DNA of 64,000 bases from Cohaesibacter celericrescens (GTDB taxonomy: Bacteria > Pseudomonadota > Alphaproteobacteria > Rhizobiales > Cohaesibacteraceae), in assembly GCF_002866925.1 (NCBI RefSeq), contig NZ_PKUQ01000001.1, positions 62,001 to 126,000 on the forward strand, written 5' to 3'. Below the pieces are notes generated by a model. That model was not told the DNA's origin, did no database searches, and worked only from the letters and a program-made list of their open reading frames with translations. Position numbers and translations under genes: made by a program. Below are positions 54,929 to 64,000 of the stretch, in pieces (position 1 is the first letter of the stretch; every line of letters begins with the position of its first letter).

Positions 54929-55435
54929 TCAGCCTTGATGTTTCTTGGCAATCGGAGCCTGGAACTGCAACCCCATATCCCATGGGAAATAGATCCATGT
55001 ATCCTGCGAAACCTCGGTCACAAACGTGTCCACCAATGGACGGCCCATTGGTTTGGCATAGACGGTCGCAAAATGGGCTTTTGGCAGCATCGCGCGCACA
55101 ACTTTGGCCGTTTTACCTGTATCCACCAGATCATCAATGATCAGAACGCCCTCACCTTCACCACCTTCAACATCCACCACAGAAGGGTCAATCGGCTTGA
55201 TAACGTCCATACCGCCCTGAGTTTCATAATCATGATAGGACGCAACACAGACGGTATCAATCATCCGCACACCAAGCTCACGGGCAATAATCGCCGCAGG
55301 CACCAATCCACCGCGGGTAATACAGACGATTGCTTTCCACTCGGAAACGCCCTTCAACCGCCAAGCAAGGGCACGGCAGTCTCTATGGAACTGTTCCCAA
55401 TAAACAGGAAAAGCATTGGATGTATCTTCTGACAT
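54929..55435 (-). CDS. gpt: Xanthine(-guanine) phosphoribosyltransferase
   Basis: 168 residues, usual for Gpt. The PRPP-binding motif [15 protein letters not shown] is at about 99-113, the N-terminal [14 protein letters not shown] supplies the loop with the cis-peptide, and WIYFPWDMG near the C-terminus matches the purine-binding segment of the family. It salvages xanthine and guanine to nucleotides in the cytoplasm. It is a single gene with its own terminator. Confidence 0.93.
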   Translation of the reverse strand: MSEDTSNAFPVYWEQFHRDCRALAWRLKGVSEWKAIVCITRGGLVPAAIIARELGVRMIDTVCVASYHDYETQGGMDVIKPIDPSVVDVEGGEGEGVLIIDDLVDTGKTAKVVRAMLPKAHFATVYAKPMGRPLVDTFVTEVSQDTWIYFPWDMGLQFQAPIAKKHQG

Positions 55436-55491
55436 GAGTGTTTCCTTCTCTCAATCGTGCATCGGCATCTGGGGCAAAGCCCTTATATACC

Positions 55492-56250
55492 CTAGAATTG
55501 AGCCTGTTGTTGAGTTTTTAGGTCCGCCAGCATAGCTTCAATGGCAGAAGCAGCAGTGTCCAGCTTAGACTGATCCCTGCTGCGCATTACGATGTTGGTG
55601 GCAAAAATATCGCCTCGAATATAGGGATAAGATCCGATCACAACCGATGGATGAGCCTTTTGCACGTCAGCAAGAGGACCGGCGACGATCCCCTCACCCA
55701 ACCCGCTATCAATGGTTAAACTGATCATATGACGCCCACCCTTCAAGGTCGGCGCAATGGCATCCATCATGGCTTGCATGACCGATGGCACACCGGCCAT
55801 CACGTGCACATTTTCCAGCCTGAAGCCGGGGGCACTGGAGACTTTATTTTCAATCAGATCCGCTCCAAACGGAATGCGTGCCATCCGTTTGCGGGCATCA
55901 TTAAACTCGGCGTTAGGCATTTTGGCATAATGGGCCTCCAAAATGGCCATCGCACGCGCATCATGATCGATCCCAACACCAAAAGCAGCAGCCACAGAAT
56001 CAGCAGTGATGTCATCATGGGTCGGCCCGATGCCACCAGTGGTAAAAACATAGGTCCAGCGCTTCCGCAGCGCATTAACGGCCTCAACGATAGCGGCCTC
56101 GTCATCGGACACCACACGGACCTCTTTAAGATCGATCCCCAGCTGTGTCAGATAGTCAGCAATAAACCCGACATTCTTGTCCTTGGTTCGGCCTGAGAGA
56201 ATTTCGTCTCCGATAACAAGCACGGCTGCTGTTATTATATCTGCATTCAT
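55492..56250 (-). CDS. CinA-type molybdopterin-binding (MoaB/Mog) domain protein
   Basis: 252 residues consisting of the MoCF-biosynthesis domain found at the N-terminus of CinA: AAVLVIGDEILSGRTKDKN at the start and the FTTGGIGPTHDDIT nucleotide-loop motif at about 68-81. It lacks the C-terminal PncC/nicotinamide-mononucleotide deamidase domain of full-length CinA, so the frequent annotation as competence/damage-inducible protein says little about its role. An ATG two codons earlier (56256) is an equally possible start. Confidence 0.85.
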   Translation of the reverse strand: MNADIITAAVLVIGDEILSGRTKDKNVGFIADYLTQLGIDLKEVRVVSDDEAAIVEAVNALRKRWTYVFTTGGIGPTHDDITADSVAAAFGVGIDHDARAMAILEAHYAKMPNAEFNDARKRMARIPFGADLIENKVSSAPGFRLENVHVMAGVPSVMQAMMDAIAPTLKGGRHMISLTIDSGLGEGIVAGPLADVQKAHPSVVIGSYPYIRGDIFATNIVMRSRDQSKLDTAASAIEAMLADLKTQQQAQF

Positions 56251-56493
56251 TGCCATATACTCTCGCAAGGCCCACAATGGCCTCTCTTACTACAAGCTTG
56301 AAGAATGCACTTCGCTTTAATCCATACATCCGCTCTTCACAAGTGGGCCGCCATGGTCCACATCAAATCTTAACAAGAAGATAGCCATATCACCAACCGA
56401 TAGCCTAAAAGATACGTAAAGACCCTCGCATTGGATTTTTTCCTACCGCCAGCTCAGCTCCCATTGCCCCTTTGCTTTTGCCGAGATCCAATT

Positions 56494-57195
56494 ATGAAAT
56501 TTGAAGCACCCCTCATCCCCGGCCGACTGATTCAGCGCTATAAACGCTTTCTCGCAGATGTAGAGTTGGATGATGGCAGCATCGTCACAGCCCACTGCGC
56601 CAATCCCGGCTCCATGTTAGGACTAAAAGAGCCCGGATCCCGCGTCTGGTTATCAAAATCCAACAATCCCAAACGCAAGCTTGCCTACAGTTGGGAGCTT
56701 ATGGCACTGGGTGAAGCGATGATCGGCATCAACACGGCCCACCCAAATCGCATTGTAGAAGAAGCAATCCTTGCTGGAACAATCAAAGAACTCACCGGCT
56801 ACCCGACCCTGCGCCGTGAAGTAAAGTATGGCCAGAACAGCCGCATTGATTTGTTGCTAGAGGGAGATGGGCGGCCAGATTGTTATGTCGAGGTCAAAAA
56901 CGCCCATCTATTGCGCCAGTCAGACTTGGCGGAATTCCCGGATTCGGTTACCAAACGCGGTGCAAAACATCTGGTTGAATTGGGCGACATGGTCGAGGAA
57001 GGCCATAGGGCCGTCATGCTCTATTTGGTACAGCGTACCGATGCAAAACGCTTCTCTCTGGCCGCAGATCTCGACCCCACCTATGCGCAACACTTTCAAA
57101 ACGCCCAAAAGCGTGGCGTAGAGGCCCTTGTTTATGATTGCACCATCACAACACAAGCCATAACGCTCAACCAACCGATCCCCTTTGTGGAATGA
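56494..57195 (+). CDS. sfsA: SfsA family protein (DNA/RNA nuclease)
   Basis: 233 residues from the ATG at 56494. The family pattern is clear: RYKRFLADVELDDG with the OB-like N-terminal part, AHCANPGSM, and the nuclease-like core (RIDLLLEGDG..CYVEVKNAHL) with Asp and Glu-x-Lys residues of a PD-(D/E)xK fold. It was first named for sugar fermentation stimulation in E. coli; the fold suggests nuclease activity. The frame extends to 56431 but without a ribosome-binding site. Confidence 0.92.
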   Translation: MKFEAPLIPGRLIQRYKRFLADVELDDGSIVTAHCANPGSMLGLKEPGSRVWLSKSNNPKRKLAYSWELMALGEAMIGINTAHPNRIVEEAILAGTIKELTGYPTLRREVKYGQNSRIDLLLEGDGRPDCYVEVKNAHLLRQSDLAEFPDSVTKRGAKHLVELGDMVEEGHRAVMLYLVQRTDAKRFSLAADLDPTYAQHFQNAQKRGVEALVYDCTITTQAITLNQPIPFVE

Positions 57196-57309
57196 CACGC
57201 CCCGAACCAATGGTTGCGGTGGTAAAGAACAGTTTTCCCCTGCTTCTTGTTTGCACATTTGCGCAGGGAGCGATATCCATGGAGAAAGAACTCAAATCGG
57301 AACGACGCA

Positions 57310-58146
57310 ATGGTAAATTATATTGAGGCCAGCCACGGCCCACTGCGAAACACAGGTGACATTCGTCTTTATGGCGAAGATGGATTTGAAGGCATGCGTC
57401 GGGCAGGTCAGCTGGCGGCTAAAGCATTGGATGGCGTGGTAGCACTGGTCAAGCCAGGCACCACGACACAGGAAATCGACGACTTCATCCGGACATTTGG
57501 CGCCGAACACAATGCCTTGCCCGCGACATTGAATTACCGCGGTTACACCAAATACACTTGCACTTCTATCAATCACGTGGTTTGCCACGGCCTACCCAAC
57601 AACAAGCCGTTAAAAGAAGGCGACATCGTCAATGTGGATGTTACCTACATTCTAGACGGCTGGCACGGCGACTCCTCCCGCATGTATCCGGTTGGCCACA
57701 TCAAACGTGCAGCTGAGCGCTTGATTGAAGTCACCCATCAAAGCCTCATGATTGGCATCGAAGCTGCCAAACCGGGCAACACCACGGGGGACATCGGCGC
57801 TGCAATACAGGAATTTGCCGAAAATGAACGCTGCGGCGTGGTGAGAGACTTCTGTGGCCATGGTCTAGGCCGCCTGTTTCATGATTCTCCCAACATTCTT
57901 CATTATGGCCAGTGGGGCGAAGGGGTCGAGCTGAAACCGGGCATGATCTTTACCATCGAACCGATGATCAATCTGGGCAAACCGCACGTCAAAGTGCTAT
58001 CAGACGGCTGGACCGCAGTTACGCGTGATCGGTCCTTATCCGCTCAATTTGAACATTCCATCGGCATAACAGAAGACGGCTGTGAGATCTTCACCTTGTC
58101 TCCCGCGGGCTTTGACAAACCACCTTATGGTAATGGGCAAACATAG
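57310..58146 (+). CDS. map: Methionine aminopeptidase, type I
   Basis: 278 residues from the ATG at 57310. The five metal ligands of the family are present in their motifs: [17 protein letters not shown] (two Asp), [12 protein letters not shown] (His), [10 protein letters not shown] (Glu) and [14 protein letters not shown] (Glu); the substrate-contacting His is in NHVVCHGLP. It removes N-terminal Met from new proteins. It is followed 11 bases later by radC. Confidence 0.95.
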   Translation: MVNYIEASHGPLRNTGDIRLYGEDGFEGMRRAGQLAAKALDGVVALVKPGTTTQEIDDFIRTFGAEHNALPATLNYRGYTKYTCTSINHVVCHGLPNNKPLKEGDIVNVDVTYILDGWHGDSSRMYPVGHIKRAAERLIEVTHQSLMIGIEAAKPGNTTGDIGAAIQEFAENERCGVVRDFCGHGLGRLFHDSPNILHYGQWGEGVELKPGMIFTIEPMINLGKPHVKVLSDGWTAVTRDRSLSAQFEHSIGITEDGCEIFTLSPAGFDKPPYGNGQT

Positions 58147-58157
58147 GGAAACAGCGC

Positions 58158-58856
58158 ATGGGCGGATTTAAGGAAGCATCTGGCCAGCCTCATTTCATGG
58201 GTCATCGGGAACGATTGCGGCAAAAATTCCGCGATTCCGGCCCCACCGCCCTGCATGATTATGAGTTGCTGGAATTGATCCTGTTTCGCGCCATTCCGCG
58301 CCGAGACACCAAACCACTTGCCAAGGATCTGCTAAAACGCTTCGGTTCCTTTGCCGAAGTTCTAGCAGCGCCGGACCATCTGTTGTTGGAGTTTGCAGGC
58401 ATCGGCCCTTCTGTCGTCACCGAATTGAAGCTCATTCACGCCGCCGCGGCAGAATTTGCGCACGGGCAAGTCAAAGAGCGCCCGGTCCTTTCTTCTTGGA
58501 AAGCCGTATTAGACCATTGCCGCACATCGATGGCATTCAATGATATCGAGCAGTTTCGTGTCATCTTCCTTGACAAGAAAAACGCCCTGATTACCGACGA
58601 AGTTCAACAGACCGGCACTGTCGACCACACACCGGTATATATCCGTGAGGTGATCAAGCGCGCTTTGGAGCTGTCCGCCACGGCGCTTATCATGGTGCAC
58701 AATCACCCAAGCGGCGACCCGACACCCTCACGCGCGGACATTGACATGACCAAACAGGTGGCCGAAGCCGCCGAACCGCTCGGTATTTCCATCCACGATC
58801 ACATCATTGTCGCCCGCAACGGCCACACCAGTTTCCGTGGGTTGGGGTTGCTATAA
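58158..58856 (+). CDS. radC: RadC family JAB-domain protein
   Basis: 232 residues: an N-terminal helix-hairpin-helix-like UPF0758 part (about 1-90, [16 protein letters not shown]) and a C-terminal JAB/MPN domain with the JAMM motif [16 protein letters not shown]. It is called a DNA repair protein historically, though that role is doubtful; the motif suggests a zinc-dependent hydrolase. It is coupled to map by short spacing. Confidence 0.93.
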   Translation: MGGFKEASGQPHFMGHRERLRQKFRDSGPTALHDYELLELILFRAIPRRDTKPLAKDLLKRFGSFAEVLAAPDHLLLEFAGIGPSVVTELKLIHAAAAEFAHGQVKERPVLSSWKAVLDHCRTSMAFNDIEQFRVIFLDKKNALITDEVQQTGTVDHTPVYIREVIKRALELSATALIMVHNHPSGDPTPSRADIDMTKQVAEAAEPLGISIHDHIIVARNGHTSFRGLGLL

Positions 58857-58861
58857 GGTCC

Positions 58862-58885
58862 ATTGTGATAAATGGCTATCACAAT
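58862..58885. terminator. Inverted repeat between radC and the MerR gene
   Basis: ATTGTGATA (58862-58870) and TATCACAAT (58877-58885) form a perfect 9-bp stem between the convergent radC and MerR-family genes. No T-run follows in either direction, so termination is only suggested by position. Confidence 0.4.
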
Positions 58886-58925
58886 AAAAAGACAGCTTCC
58901 TTGTGCTCCTTGTAAGACAGGCTGA

Positions 58926-59318
58926 TTATGAGATAGGCTGAGCAAAGTCATTCAAGATTGCACAATCGGCCTCTTCATCCCCCCGACAAGCATCTACAAG
59001 CGGAGCAAGGCTTCCTCTCAACACCTGTAGTTGAGAAATTTTTTCGTCGACGACCGCAAGATGTGCTGTCGCAATCCGCTTCACATCTGCACTCGCACGC
59101 ATATCATCGGCCTGAAGAGCGAGCAAACTACGGCAATCATCAATCGCAAAGCCCAACTGACGCGCCCGCCCCACAAGCCGCAACCTAATCAGATCTCCAT
59201 CGCGATATATGCGATATCCATTAGAACCACGCGCAGGAACCACCAAACCGATTTCCTCGTAATATCGGAGGGTTTTTACCGGCAGGTCAATTTGTTTTGC
59301 CGCTTCACTGATTTTCAC
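58926..59318 (-). CDS. cueR: CueR/HmrR-type copper-responsive MerR regulator
   Basis: 130 residues. The MerR winged helix (1-70, KQIDLPVKTLRYYEEIGL) is followed by the dimerisation helix and the metal loop CRGDEEADC with Cys111 and Cys119 seven residues apart, as in the Cu(I)-binding loop of CueR. Ser76 in RASADVK matches the serine typical of monovalent-metal sensors. It should activate copper-efflux genes, but no copper ATPase or oxidase gene is in the window. Confidence 0.88.
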   Translation of the reverse strand: MKISEAAKQIDLPVKTLRYYEEIGLVVPARGSNGYRIYRDGDLIRLRLVGRARQLGFAIDDCRSLLALQADDMRASADVKRIATAHLAVVDEKISQLQVLRGSLAPLVDACRGDEEADCAILNDFAQPIS

Positions 59319-59751
59319 GACCAGCCTCTTGCTTAACTCTACTTAAGTACTTATACATAATCACTATTTTCTGGTTGTCCGGCACGCTAAATAAAGGCCT
59401 CTTTTCTGGGCAAATCCAAGTCAAAAAGCAGGCATTCGCAGTTATATAGACTATAGTTTATACGCCAAGGCAGGTTATTCCCAATAATATGACTATTATG
59501 CAATCAATCATCTCATTCAGCGGGAGACTTGCGCCAAATCTCCGCCAAACTTGCATGAAACTGACTAAATTTTGGACACTTATCCCATAATTGGCAAATA
59601 TTCGCTAAATTTAGAGCTGAAAGAATTGTCTAAAACCTGACTTCTTGCTAAAAAGTTATAGTGAGAAGTTTATCTCCAATAAAAAAATATGCACACTTTC
59701 CAATAAATAAGTGGCGACCAAGCCACAGGGAGTCAAGGAACAGCGAGTCAA
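59319..59751. other. Long divergent intergenic region before livHMGF
   Basis: 432 AT-rich bases without a credible gene. It holds the promoters of the MerR-type gene (leftward) and the liv operon (rightward). Short inverted repeats are visible: TACTTAAGTA near 59340, TATAG-A-CTATA (59445-59455) and ATAATA-TGAC-TATTAT (59484-59499). The last is a possible regulator site; none is adjacent to a recognisable regulator of amino-acid transport. Confidence 0.45.
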
Positions 59752-60666
59752 ATGGAATATTTTATACAACAGCTGATCAATGGCATTGCGCTAGGCTCAA
59801 TTTATGGCCTAATCGCCATCGGCTATACCATGGTTTATGGCATCATCGGCATGATCAACTTTGCCCACGGTGACATCTTTATGGTGGGAGCCTTTATAGC
59901 CCTGATAACACTGCTAGCGATCACGGCCTTAGGGATCACCTTCCTTCCTGTCGTGCTCTTAATCGTCCTTATCGTCTCCATGTTGATGACATCAGTTTGG
60001 GGTTGGAGTGTCGAACGCATTGCCTATCGTCCGCTGCGTGGCTCATTTCGCCTCGCACCACTGATTACAGCGATCGGCATGTCAATCGTGCTACAAAACT
60101 TTGTACAGATCGTACAGGGCGCACGCGTAAAACCACTTGCGCCACAAATCACAGGTGGTTTCGAACTCATGGAAAATGATGGTTTCATTGTTCAGCTATC
60201 TTACATGCAGATTCTGATCATTGTCACCACCGTGGTGTTGATGGCTGGCTTTACCATCCTGATTAACAAAACGTCGCTCGGACGCGCCCAGCGCGCCTGT
60301 GAGCAGGATCAGAAAATGGCAGCATTGTTGGGCGTCAATGTAGACCGCACCATTTCGTTGACTTTTGTAATGGGCGCGGCCCTTGCTTCTGTCGCAGGCG
60401 TCATGTTCCTGCTCTATTACGGTGTGATTGACTTCTTCATTGGCTTCCTTGCTGGCGTCAAGGCCTTCACAGCAGCCGTCTTGGGCGGCATCGGCTCTCT
60501 GCCCGGTGCTATGCTCGGAGGATTGCTGATCGGACTGATCGAAACATTCTGGTCTGGCTATTTCTCAGTCGAATATAAAGATGTCGCAGCCTTTTCAATA
60601 CTTGCAATCGTATTGATCTTCTTGCCATCTGGCCTGCTCGGCAAGCCTGAAGTGGAGAAGGTCTGA
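59752..60666 (+). CDS. livH: Branched-chain amino acid ABC transporter permease LivH
   Basis: 304 residues with about eight helices and the LivH motifs YTMVYGIIGMINFAHGDIFM (about 24-43) and VLGGIGSLPGAMLGGLLIG. It forms the importer channel with LivM. It is the first gene of a compact operon and ends two bases before livM. Confidence 0.94.
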   Translation: MEYFIQQLINGIALGSIYGLIAIGYTMVYGIIGMINFAHGDIFMVGAFIALITLLAITALGITFLPVVLLIVLIVSMLMTSVWGWSVERIAYRPLRGSFRLAPLITAIGMSIVLQNFVQIVQGARVKPLAPQITGGFELMENDGFIVQLSYMQILIIVTTVVLMAGFTILINKTSLGRAQRACEQDQKMAALLGVNVDRTISLTFVMGAALASVAGVMFLLYYGVIDFFIGFLAGVKAFTAAVLGGIGSLPGAMLGGLLIGLIETFWSGYFSVEYKDVAAFSILAIVLIFLPSGLLGKPEVEKV

Positions 60667-60667
60667 T

Positions 60668-61960
60668 ATGTCATCTTTTATTGATAGCCGTGTCGGCTCC
60701 GCGCTTAAGCAAGCGGGCATGGCGGCACTCGTGACATTGGGGCTTACCGTTGTCATGGTTGGCCTTAGAACCAAAACAGCAACGGGTGGCCTTGTCATTG
60801 AAAGCCAATGGCCAATGGTCGCTGCTATGGTCGCTGTTGTCTTTGCTGGCCGTTTTCTGATGAGTCTGTTTGTTTGGCAAGGCGAGAATGCCTTCGCCAA
60901 TGCCACACAAGCCATGATGCCAAAGGCCAAAACCCTTACCAAAATCGGTACTTTTGTCGGTCCGGCTTTGTTGGTTTTTGCCGTCACACTGCCCTTCTAT
61001 GGCGATCGTTACATGATCGACTTGGGCATTTTGGTTCTTACCTACATCATGTTGGGCTGGGGTCTGAACATCGTGGTTGGCCTAGCAGGTCTCCTTGATC
61101 TGGGGTATGTGGCCTTTTACGCGGTAGGTGCCTATTCCTACGCATTGTTAGCCCATTACTTCGGGCTTTCCTTCTGGATCTGCTTGCCGCTGGCTGGCGT
61201 ACTTGCTGCCTTTTGGGGCATCATCCTTGGGTTCCCTGTCCTGCGACTACGCGGTGATTATTTGGCCATTGTGACCCTGGCCTTTGGTGAAATTATCCGC
61301 GTTATTCTGCTCAACTGGTATCAATTCACCGGTGGTCCAGATGGCATTTCTCGCATTCCACGTCCGTCTTTCTTCGGGTTGGAATTCACCCGTAAAGGTG
61401 GTTTTGCAGAATTCTTCGGGCTCGACTATTCCTCGTTGCATAAAGTGATCTTCCTGTTTTACCTGATCCTTATTCTCGCGCTAATCACCAACTTCGTAAC
61501 CATGCGTCTGCGCAAGCTCCCTATAGGGCGCGCATGGGAAGCATTGCGGGAAGACGAGATTGCCTGTCGCTCATTGGGCATCAACACCACCACCACCAAA
61601 CTGACGGCCTTCTCGTTGGGTGCAATGTTTGGCGGGTTTGCCGGTGCCTTTTTCGCCACACGGCAGGGGTTTATCTCACCTGAAAGTTTCACCTTCATCG
61701 AATCCGCCATCATCTTGGCGATTGTGGTTCTGGGTGGATTGGGTAGCCAACTTGGTGTGGTTATCGCATCCATCATCATGATCGGTGGTTTCGAAGTCTT
61801 CCGAGACCTCGAAGAACTGCGCATGCTGGTGTTTGGCCTGCTCATGGTGCTCATCATGATTTGGAAGCCGCGCGGCTTGGTTTCCAGCCGTGAACCATCT
61901 GTCTATCTCAAAGAGAAAAAAGCTGTTTCCGGCGATCTTGTTGCGGAGGGTGAAGGATGA
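60668..61960 (+). CDS. livM: Branched-chain amino acid ABC transporter permease LivM
   Basis: 430 residues with an N-terminal extension of about 110 residues holding two or three extra helices, as in proteobacterial LivM. The core contains GLAGLLDLGYVAFYAVGAYSY and REDEIACRSLGINTTTTKL. It starts two bases after livH and overlaps livG by four bases. Confidence 0.94.
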   Translation: MSSFIDSRVGSALKQAGMAALVTLGLTVVMVGLRTKTATGGLVIESQWPMVAAMVAVVFAGRFLMSLFVWQGENAFANATQAMMPKAKTLTKIGTFVGPALLVFAVTLPFYGDRYMIDLGILVLTYIMLGWGLNIVVGLAGLLDLGYVAFYAVGAYSYALLAHYFGLSFWICLPLAGVLAAFWGIILGFPVLRLRGDYLAIVTLAFGEIIRVILLNWYQFTGGPDGISRIPRPSFFGLEFTRKGGFAEFFGLDYSSLHKVIFLFYLILILALITNFVTMRLRKLPIGRAWEALREDEIACRSLGINTTTTKLTAFSLGAMFGGFAGAFFATRQGFISPESFTFIESAIILAIVVLGGLGSQLGVVIASIIMIGGFEVFRDLEELRMLVFGLLMVLIMIWKPRGLVSSREPSVYLKEKKAVSGDLVAEGEG

Positions 61961-62826
61961 CCACTTGGAAAGACAATCCAATCCTGACCATTGAGCATCT
62001 AACCATGCGCTTTGGTGGTCTGGTGGCGGTCGACGACCTCTCTTTTGAGGTAGGTCGCAATGACATCACTGCGTTGATCGGCCCCAATGGAGCTGGCAAG
62101 ACCACGGTCTTTAACTGTGCCACCGGTTTCTATAAGCCGACCGAAGGCCGCATCACGATGCGGCGGTCCAACGAAGAGGAATTCTTCCTCGAGCAGATTC
62201 CGGATTTTGAGATCGCACGTTACGCCAGAGTAGCCAGAACTTTCCAGAACATCCGCCTTTTCGCAGGCATGACTGTTCTGGAAAATCTCATGATTGCTCA
62301 GCATAACAAGCTAATGAAAGCGTCCAACTACAGCATTAGCGGCATCTTTGGTCTCAAATCGTTTCTTAACTCGGAGAGAAATTCCGTCGAGAAAGCCAAA
62401 GCATGGCTAGAGCGCATCGATCTGATTGATCGTGCTGATGATCCTGCAGCAGACCTGCCCTATGGCGACCAACGGCGGCTTGAAATCGCTCGCGCCATGT
62501 GTACCGACCCCGAATTGCTCTGCCTTGATGAACCGGCCGCAGGACTGAACCCCAAGGAAACCCAAGAGCTGAACAGCTTGCTCTATTCTATTCGCAAATT
62601 AGATGACACCGCCGTGCTGCTCATAGAGCATGACATGTCCATGGTAATGGAAATTTCCGATCACGTGGTCGTTCTCGACTATGGTGTCAAAATTTCGGAT
62701 GGTGACGCCGAGCATGTTAAAAATGATCCTGCGGTGATCGCTGCCTATTTGGGTGTTGATGACGAAGAGATTGCTGACGCCGAAGCCGAAGCACACTTCA
62801 AGCACAAGGAGGAGCAAACCTCATGA
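61957..62826 (+). CDS. livG: Branched-chain amino acid ABC transporter ATPase LivG
   Basis: 289 residues with Walker A GPNGAGKTT, the family segment RVARTFQNIRLF, a signature replaced by LPYGDQRR as usual in LivG, and Walker B LCLDEPAAGLN. It overlaps both neighbours by four bases (ATGA), showing tight translational coupling. Confidence 0.95.
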   Translation: MTTWKDNPILTIEHLTMRFGGLVAVDDLSFEVGRNDITALIGPNGAGKTTVFNCATGFYKPTEGRITMRRSNEEEFFLEQIPDFEIARYARVARTFQNIRLFAGMTVLENLMIAQHNKLMKASNYSISGIFGLKSFLNSERNSVEKAKAWLERIDLIDRADDPAADLPYGDQRRLEIARAMCTDPELLCLDEPAAGLNPKETQELNSLLYSIRKLDDTAVLLIEHDMSMVMEISDHVVVLDYGVKISDGDAEHVKNDPAVIAAYLGVDDEEIADAEAEAHFKHKEEQTS

Positions 62827-63548
62827 GCGAGCCACTCCTGAGCCTAAGGGGCGTAAAAACCTATTACGGCAAAATCGTTGCTCTACGCGGCATCGATATT
62901 GATGTCAATGAGGGTGAAATCGTCACCATCATTGGCGCCAACGGTGCCGGAAAATCGACCACAATGATGACCGTGTGCGGCATCACCCGCGCACGGGAAG
63001 GCAAGATCATCTACAACGGTGAAGACATCACCGACATGCCTACCCACCAGATCGCTCATAAAGCCATTGCCCAGTCACCAGAAGGCCGCCGGATCTTCGG
63101 CCGCATGACGGTGAAGGAAAATTTGCAAATGGGCGCCTCTGTCATCAAGTATGAGCATATGGAAGAAGACTTGCGCATGGTATTTGACCTCTTCCCCATT
63201 TTGGAGAAGCGGCAAAATCAGCGCGGAGGCACCCTGTCCGGCGGAGAGCAACAAATGCTCGCCATCGCCAGAGCTCTGATGTCCCGACCCAAACTACTGA
63301 TGCTCGACGAACCTTCACTTGGACTGGCGCCTCTGGTGGTCAAACAGATCTTTGAGGTCGTCAAGGAACTGAATGAAAAACAGGGCCTGACGGTCTTCCT
63401 TGTAGAGCAAAACGCGTTCCACGCCCTCAGACTGGCCCATCGTGGTTATGTCATGATCAACGGTCAAATCACCCTGACAGGTGGTGGTCACGAGCTTTTG
63501 GAAAACCCAGAAGTTCAGGCTGCTTATCTGGAAGGTGGACGGCACTAA
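62823..63548 (+). CDS. livF: Branched-chain amino acid ABC transporter ATPase LivF
   Basis: 241 residues with Walker A GANGAGKST, signature LSGGEQQM, Walker B LMLDEPSLGL and the LivF-typical QSPEGRRIFGRMTV. It overlaps livG by four bases. The periplasmic binding protein of this importer is not inside the window; it may lie just beyond the right edge. Confidence 0.95.
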   Translation: MSEPLLSLRGVKTYYGKIVALRGIDIDVNEGEIVTIIGANGAGKSTTMMTVCGITRAREGKIIYNGEDITDMPTHQIAHKAIAQSPEGRRIFGRMTVKENLQMGASVIKYEHMEEDLRMVFDLFPILEKRQNQRGGTLSGGEQQMLAIARALMSRPKLLMLDEPSLGLAPLVVKQIFEVVKELNEKQGLTVFLVEQNAFHALRLAHRGYVMINGQITLTGGGHELLENPEVQAAYLEGGRH

Positions 63549-63565
63549 AGGGAAAAGGAAAAATC

Positions 63566-63910
63566 ATGTCCATTCTTTGGGGAAATTCCTTCGCCGCATT
63601 TATGGTCGTCACCATCTTTTTGGGTGGTGGCGCAGCTTGGATGTCCGGCCGCGGTATCGCTCTCAGTTGGCGTCCTGTCACACAGATGATCTTATATATG
63701 GCGCTTTTAACTGCAGCTGTTCGTTTCTTGCATTTTGCCCTCTATGAGGGTGAGCTGCTGTCGCTGCAGTATTATTTGATCAACTTTGCAATTTTGTTAA
63801 CCATCTGTTGGTTGGGCTTTCGCTTCACGCGGACCAACCAGATGGTAAGGCAATATCATTGGCTCTATGAAAAAGTCAGCCCTCTTTCTTGGAAAGAGCG
63901 CAATACCTGA
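63566..63910 (+). CDS. DUF6867-type small membrane protein of the liv operon
   Basis: 114 residues with three predicted helices (about 6-28, 40-60, 70-90) and a conserved aromatic C-terminus (YHWLYEKVSPLSW). Proteins of this kind follow livF in many alphaproteobacteria and are grouped as DUF6867; I make that assignment from memory. It may assist assembly or function of the importer, which is inference from position only. It starts 17 bases after livF. Confidence 0.75.
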   Translation: MSILWGNSFAAFMVVTIFLGGGAAWMSGRGIALSWRPVTQMILYMALLTAAVRFLHFALYEGELLSLQYYLINFAILLTICWLGFRFTRTNQMVRQYHWLYEKVSPLSWKERNT

Positions 63911-63928
63911 ACCAATGCAAACAAGCAT

Positions 63929-63952
63929 GAAAGTGACGGTCACGCCACTTTC
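63929..63952 (+). terminator. Possible stem-loop after the DUF6867 gene
   Basis: GAAAGTG (63929-63935) pairs with CACTTTC (63946-63952), 18 bases past the stop codon. There is only a weak pyrimidine tail. It may attenuate between the permease/ATPase genes and a binding-protein gene beyond the window. Confidence 0.35.
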
Positions 63953-64000
63953 CTCTATTCCACCGAAAGGACTAGGTATATTTTATCCAAATATTGCCAA

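Noticed and set aside
1..64000. CRISPR arrays, prophage, insertion sequences, toxin-antitoxin or other defence genes
   Set aside because: No regularly spaced repeats, transposases, integrases, phage structural genes or recognisable defence genes were seen on either strand.

Overview
The window looks like ordinary chromosome from an alphaproteobacterium, most likely of the order Hyphomicrobiales (Rhizobiales). The grounds are two BA14K-family proteins (a family largely confined to that order), a liv operon ending in a DUF6867-type small membrane protein, a CueR/HmrR-type MerR regulator, a long three-part Pta, moderate GC, and an unusual density of ABC importers. A marine genus such as Cohaesibacter would fit, but that is a guess. 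I see no phage, transposon, CRISPR array or rRNA operon; the only RNA gene is tRNA-Leu(UAA).

Layout. (1) 1-9254: a VOC protein; a minus-strand operon of ECF sigma factor, membrane anti-sigma factor and exported subtilisin-like protease; divergent tandem BA14K genes; an SLC13/RCK transporter; and small exported or membrane proteins of unknown function. (2) 9255-9915 is AT-rich and gene-free, followed by pta. (3) 12517-17870: a dipeptide/oligopeptide-type ABC importer. (4) 18972-27529: an apparently complete deoxyribose-type locus (RbsABC-like importer, ribokinase-like kinase, mutarotase-like DUF4432 protein, DeoC) divergent from a DeoR-family repressor, with a DeoR-like operator between them. 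(5) 27894-35119: a Ugp-like operon (binding protein, two permeases, ATPase, tandem-domain glycerophosphodiesterase, LacI-type regulator). (6) 35408-43863: an HAAT/Liv-type importer with LivM and LivG fused, an isochorismatase-family hydrolase and an N-formylglutamate amidohydrolase, divergent from an RpiR regulator and a glutamine-synthetase-like ligase. (7) 44012-54423: a LysR-controlled sugar-type importer in which one permease is fused to an SMP-30/strictosidine-synthase-like beta-propeller, next to a second propeller that has lost its metal ligands, then an aminotransferase, a CMD-family protein and a quinone oxidoreductase. (8) 54670-59318: tRNA-Leu and housekeeping genes (gpt, a CinA-type MoaB/Mog-domain protein, sfsA, map, radC, a CueR-like regulator). 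(9) 59752-63910: livHMGF plus DUF6867.

Regions 3 to 7 are scavenging and catabolic operons. Each of regions 4 to 7 carries its own local regulator. Four of the five binding-protein genes in these regions are followed at once by a strong stem-loop, the usual way of keeping the binding protein in excess over its membrane partners. The most unusual observations are: the anti-sigma factor whose periplasmic domain resembles the propeptide of the protease encoded next to it; the permease-propeller fusion paired with a probable pseudoenzyme propeller; and a set of alternative hairpins over the start codon of that fusion.
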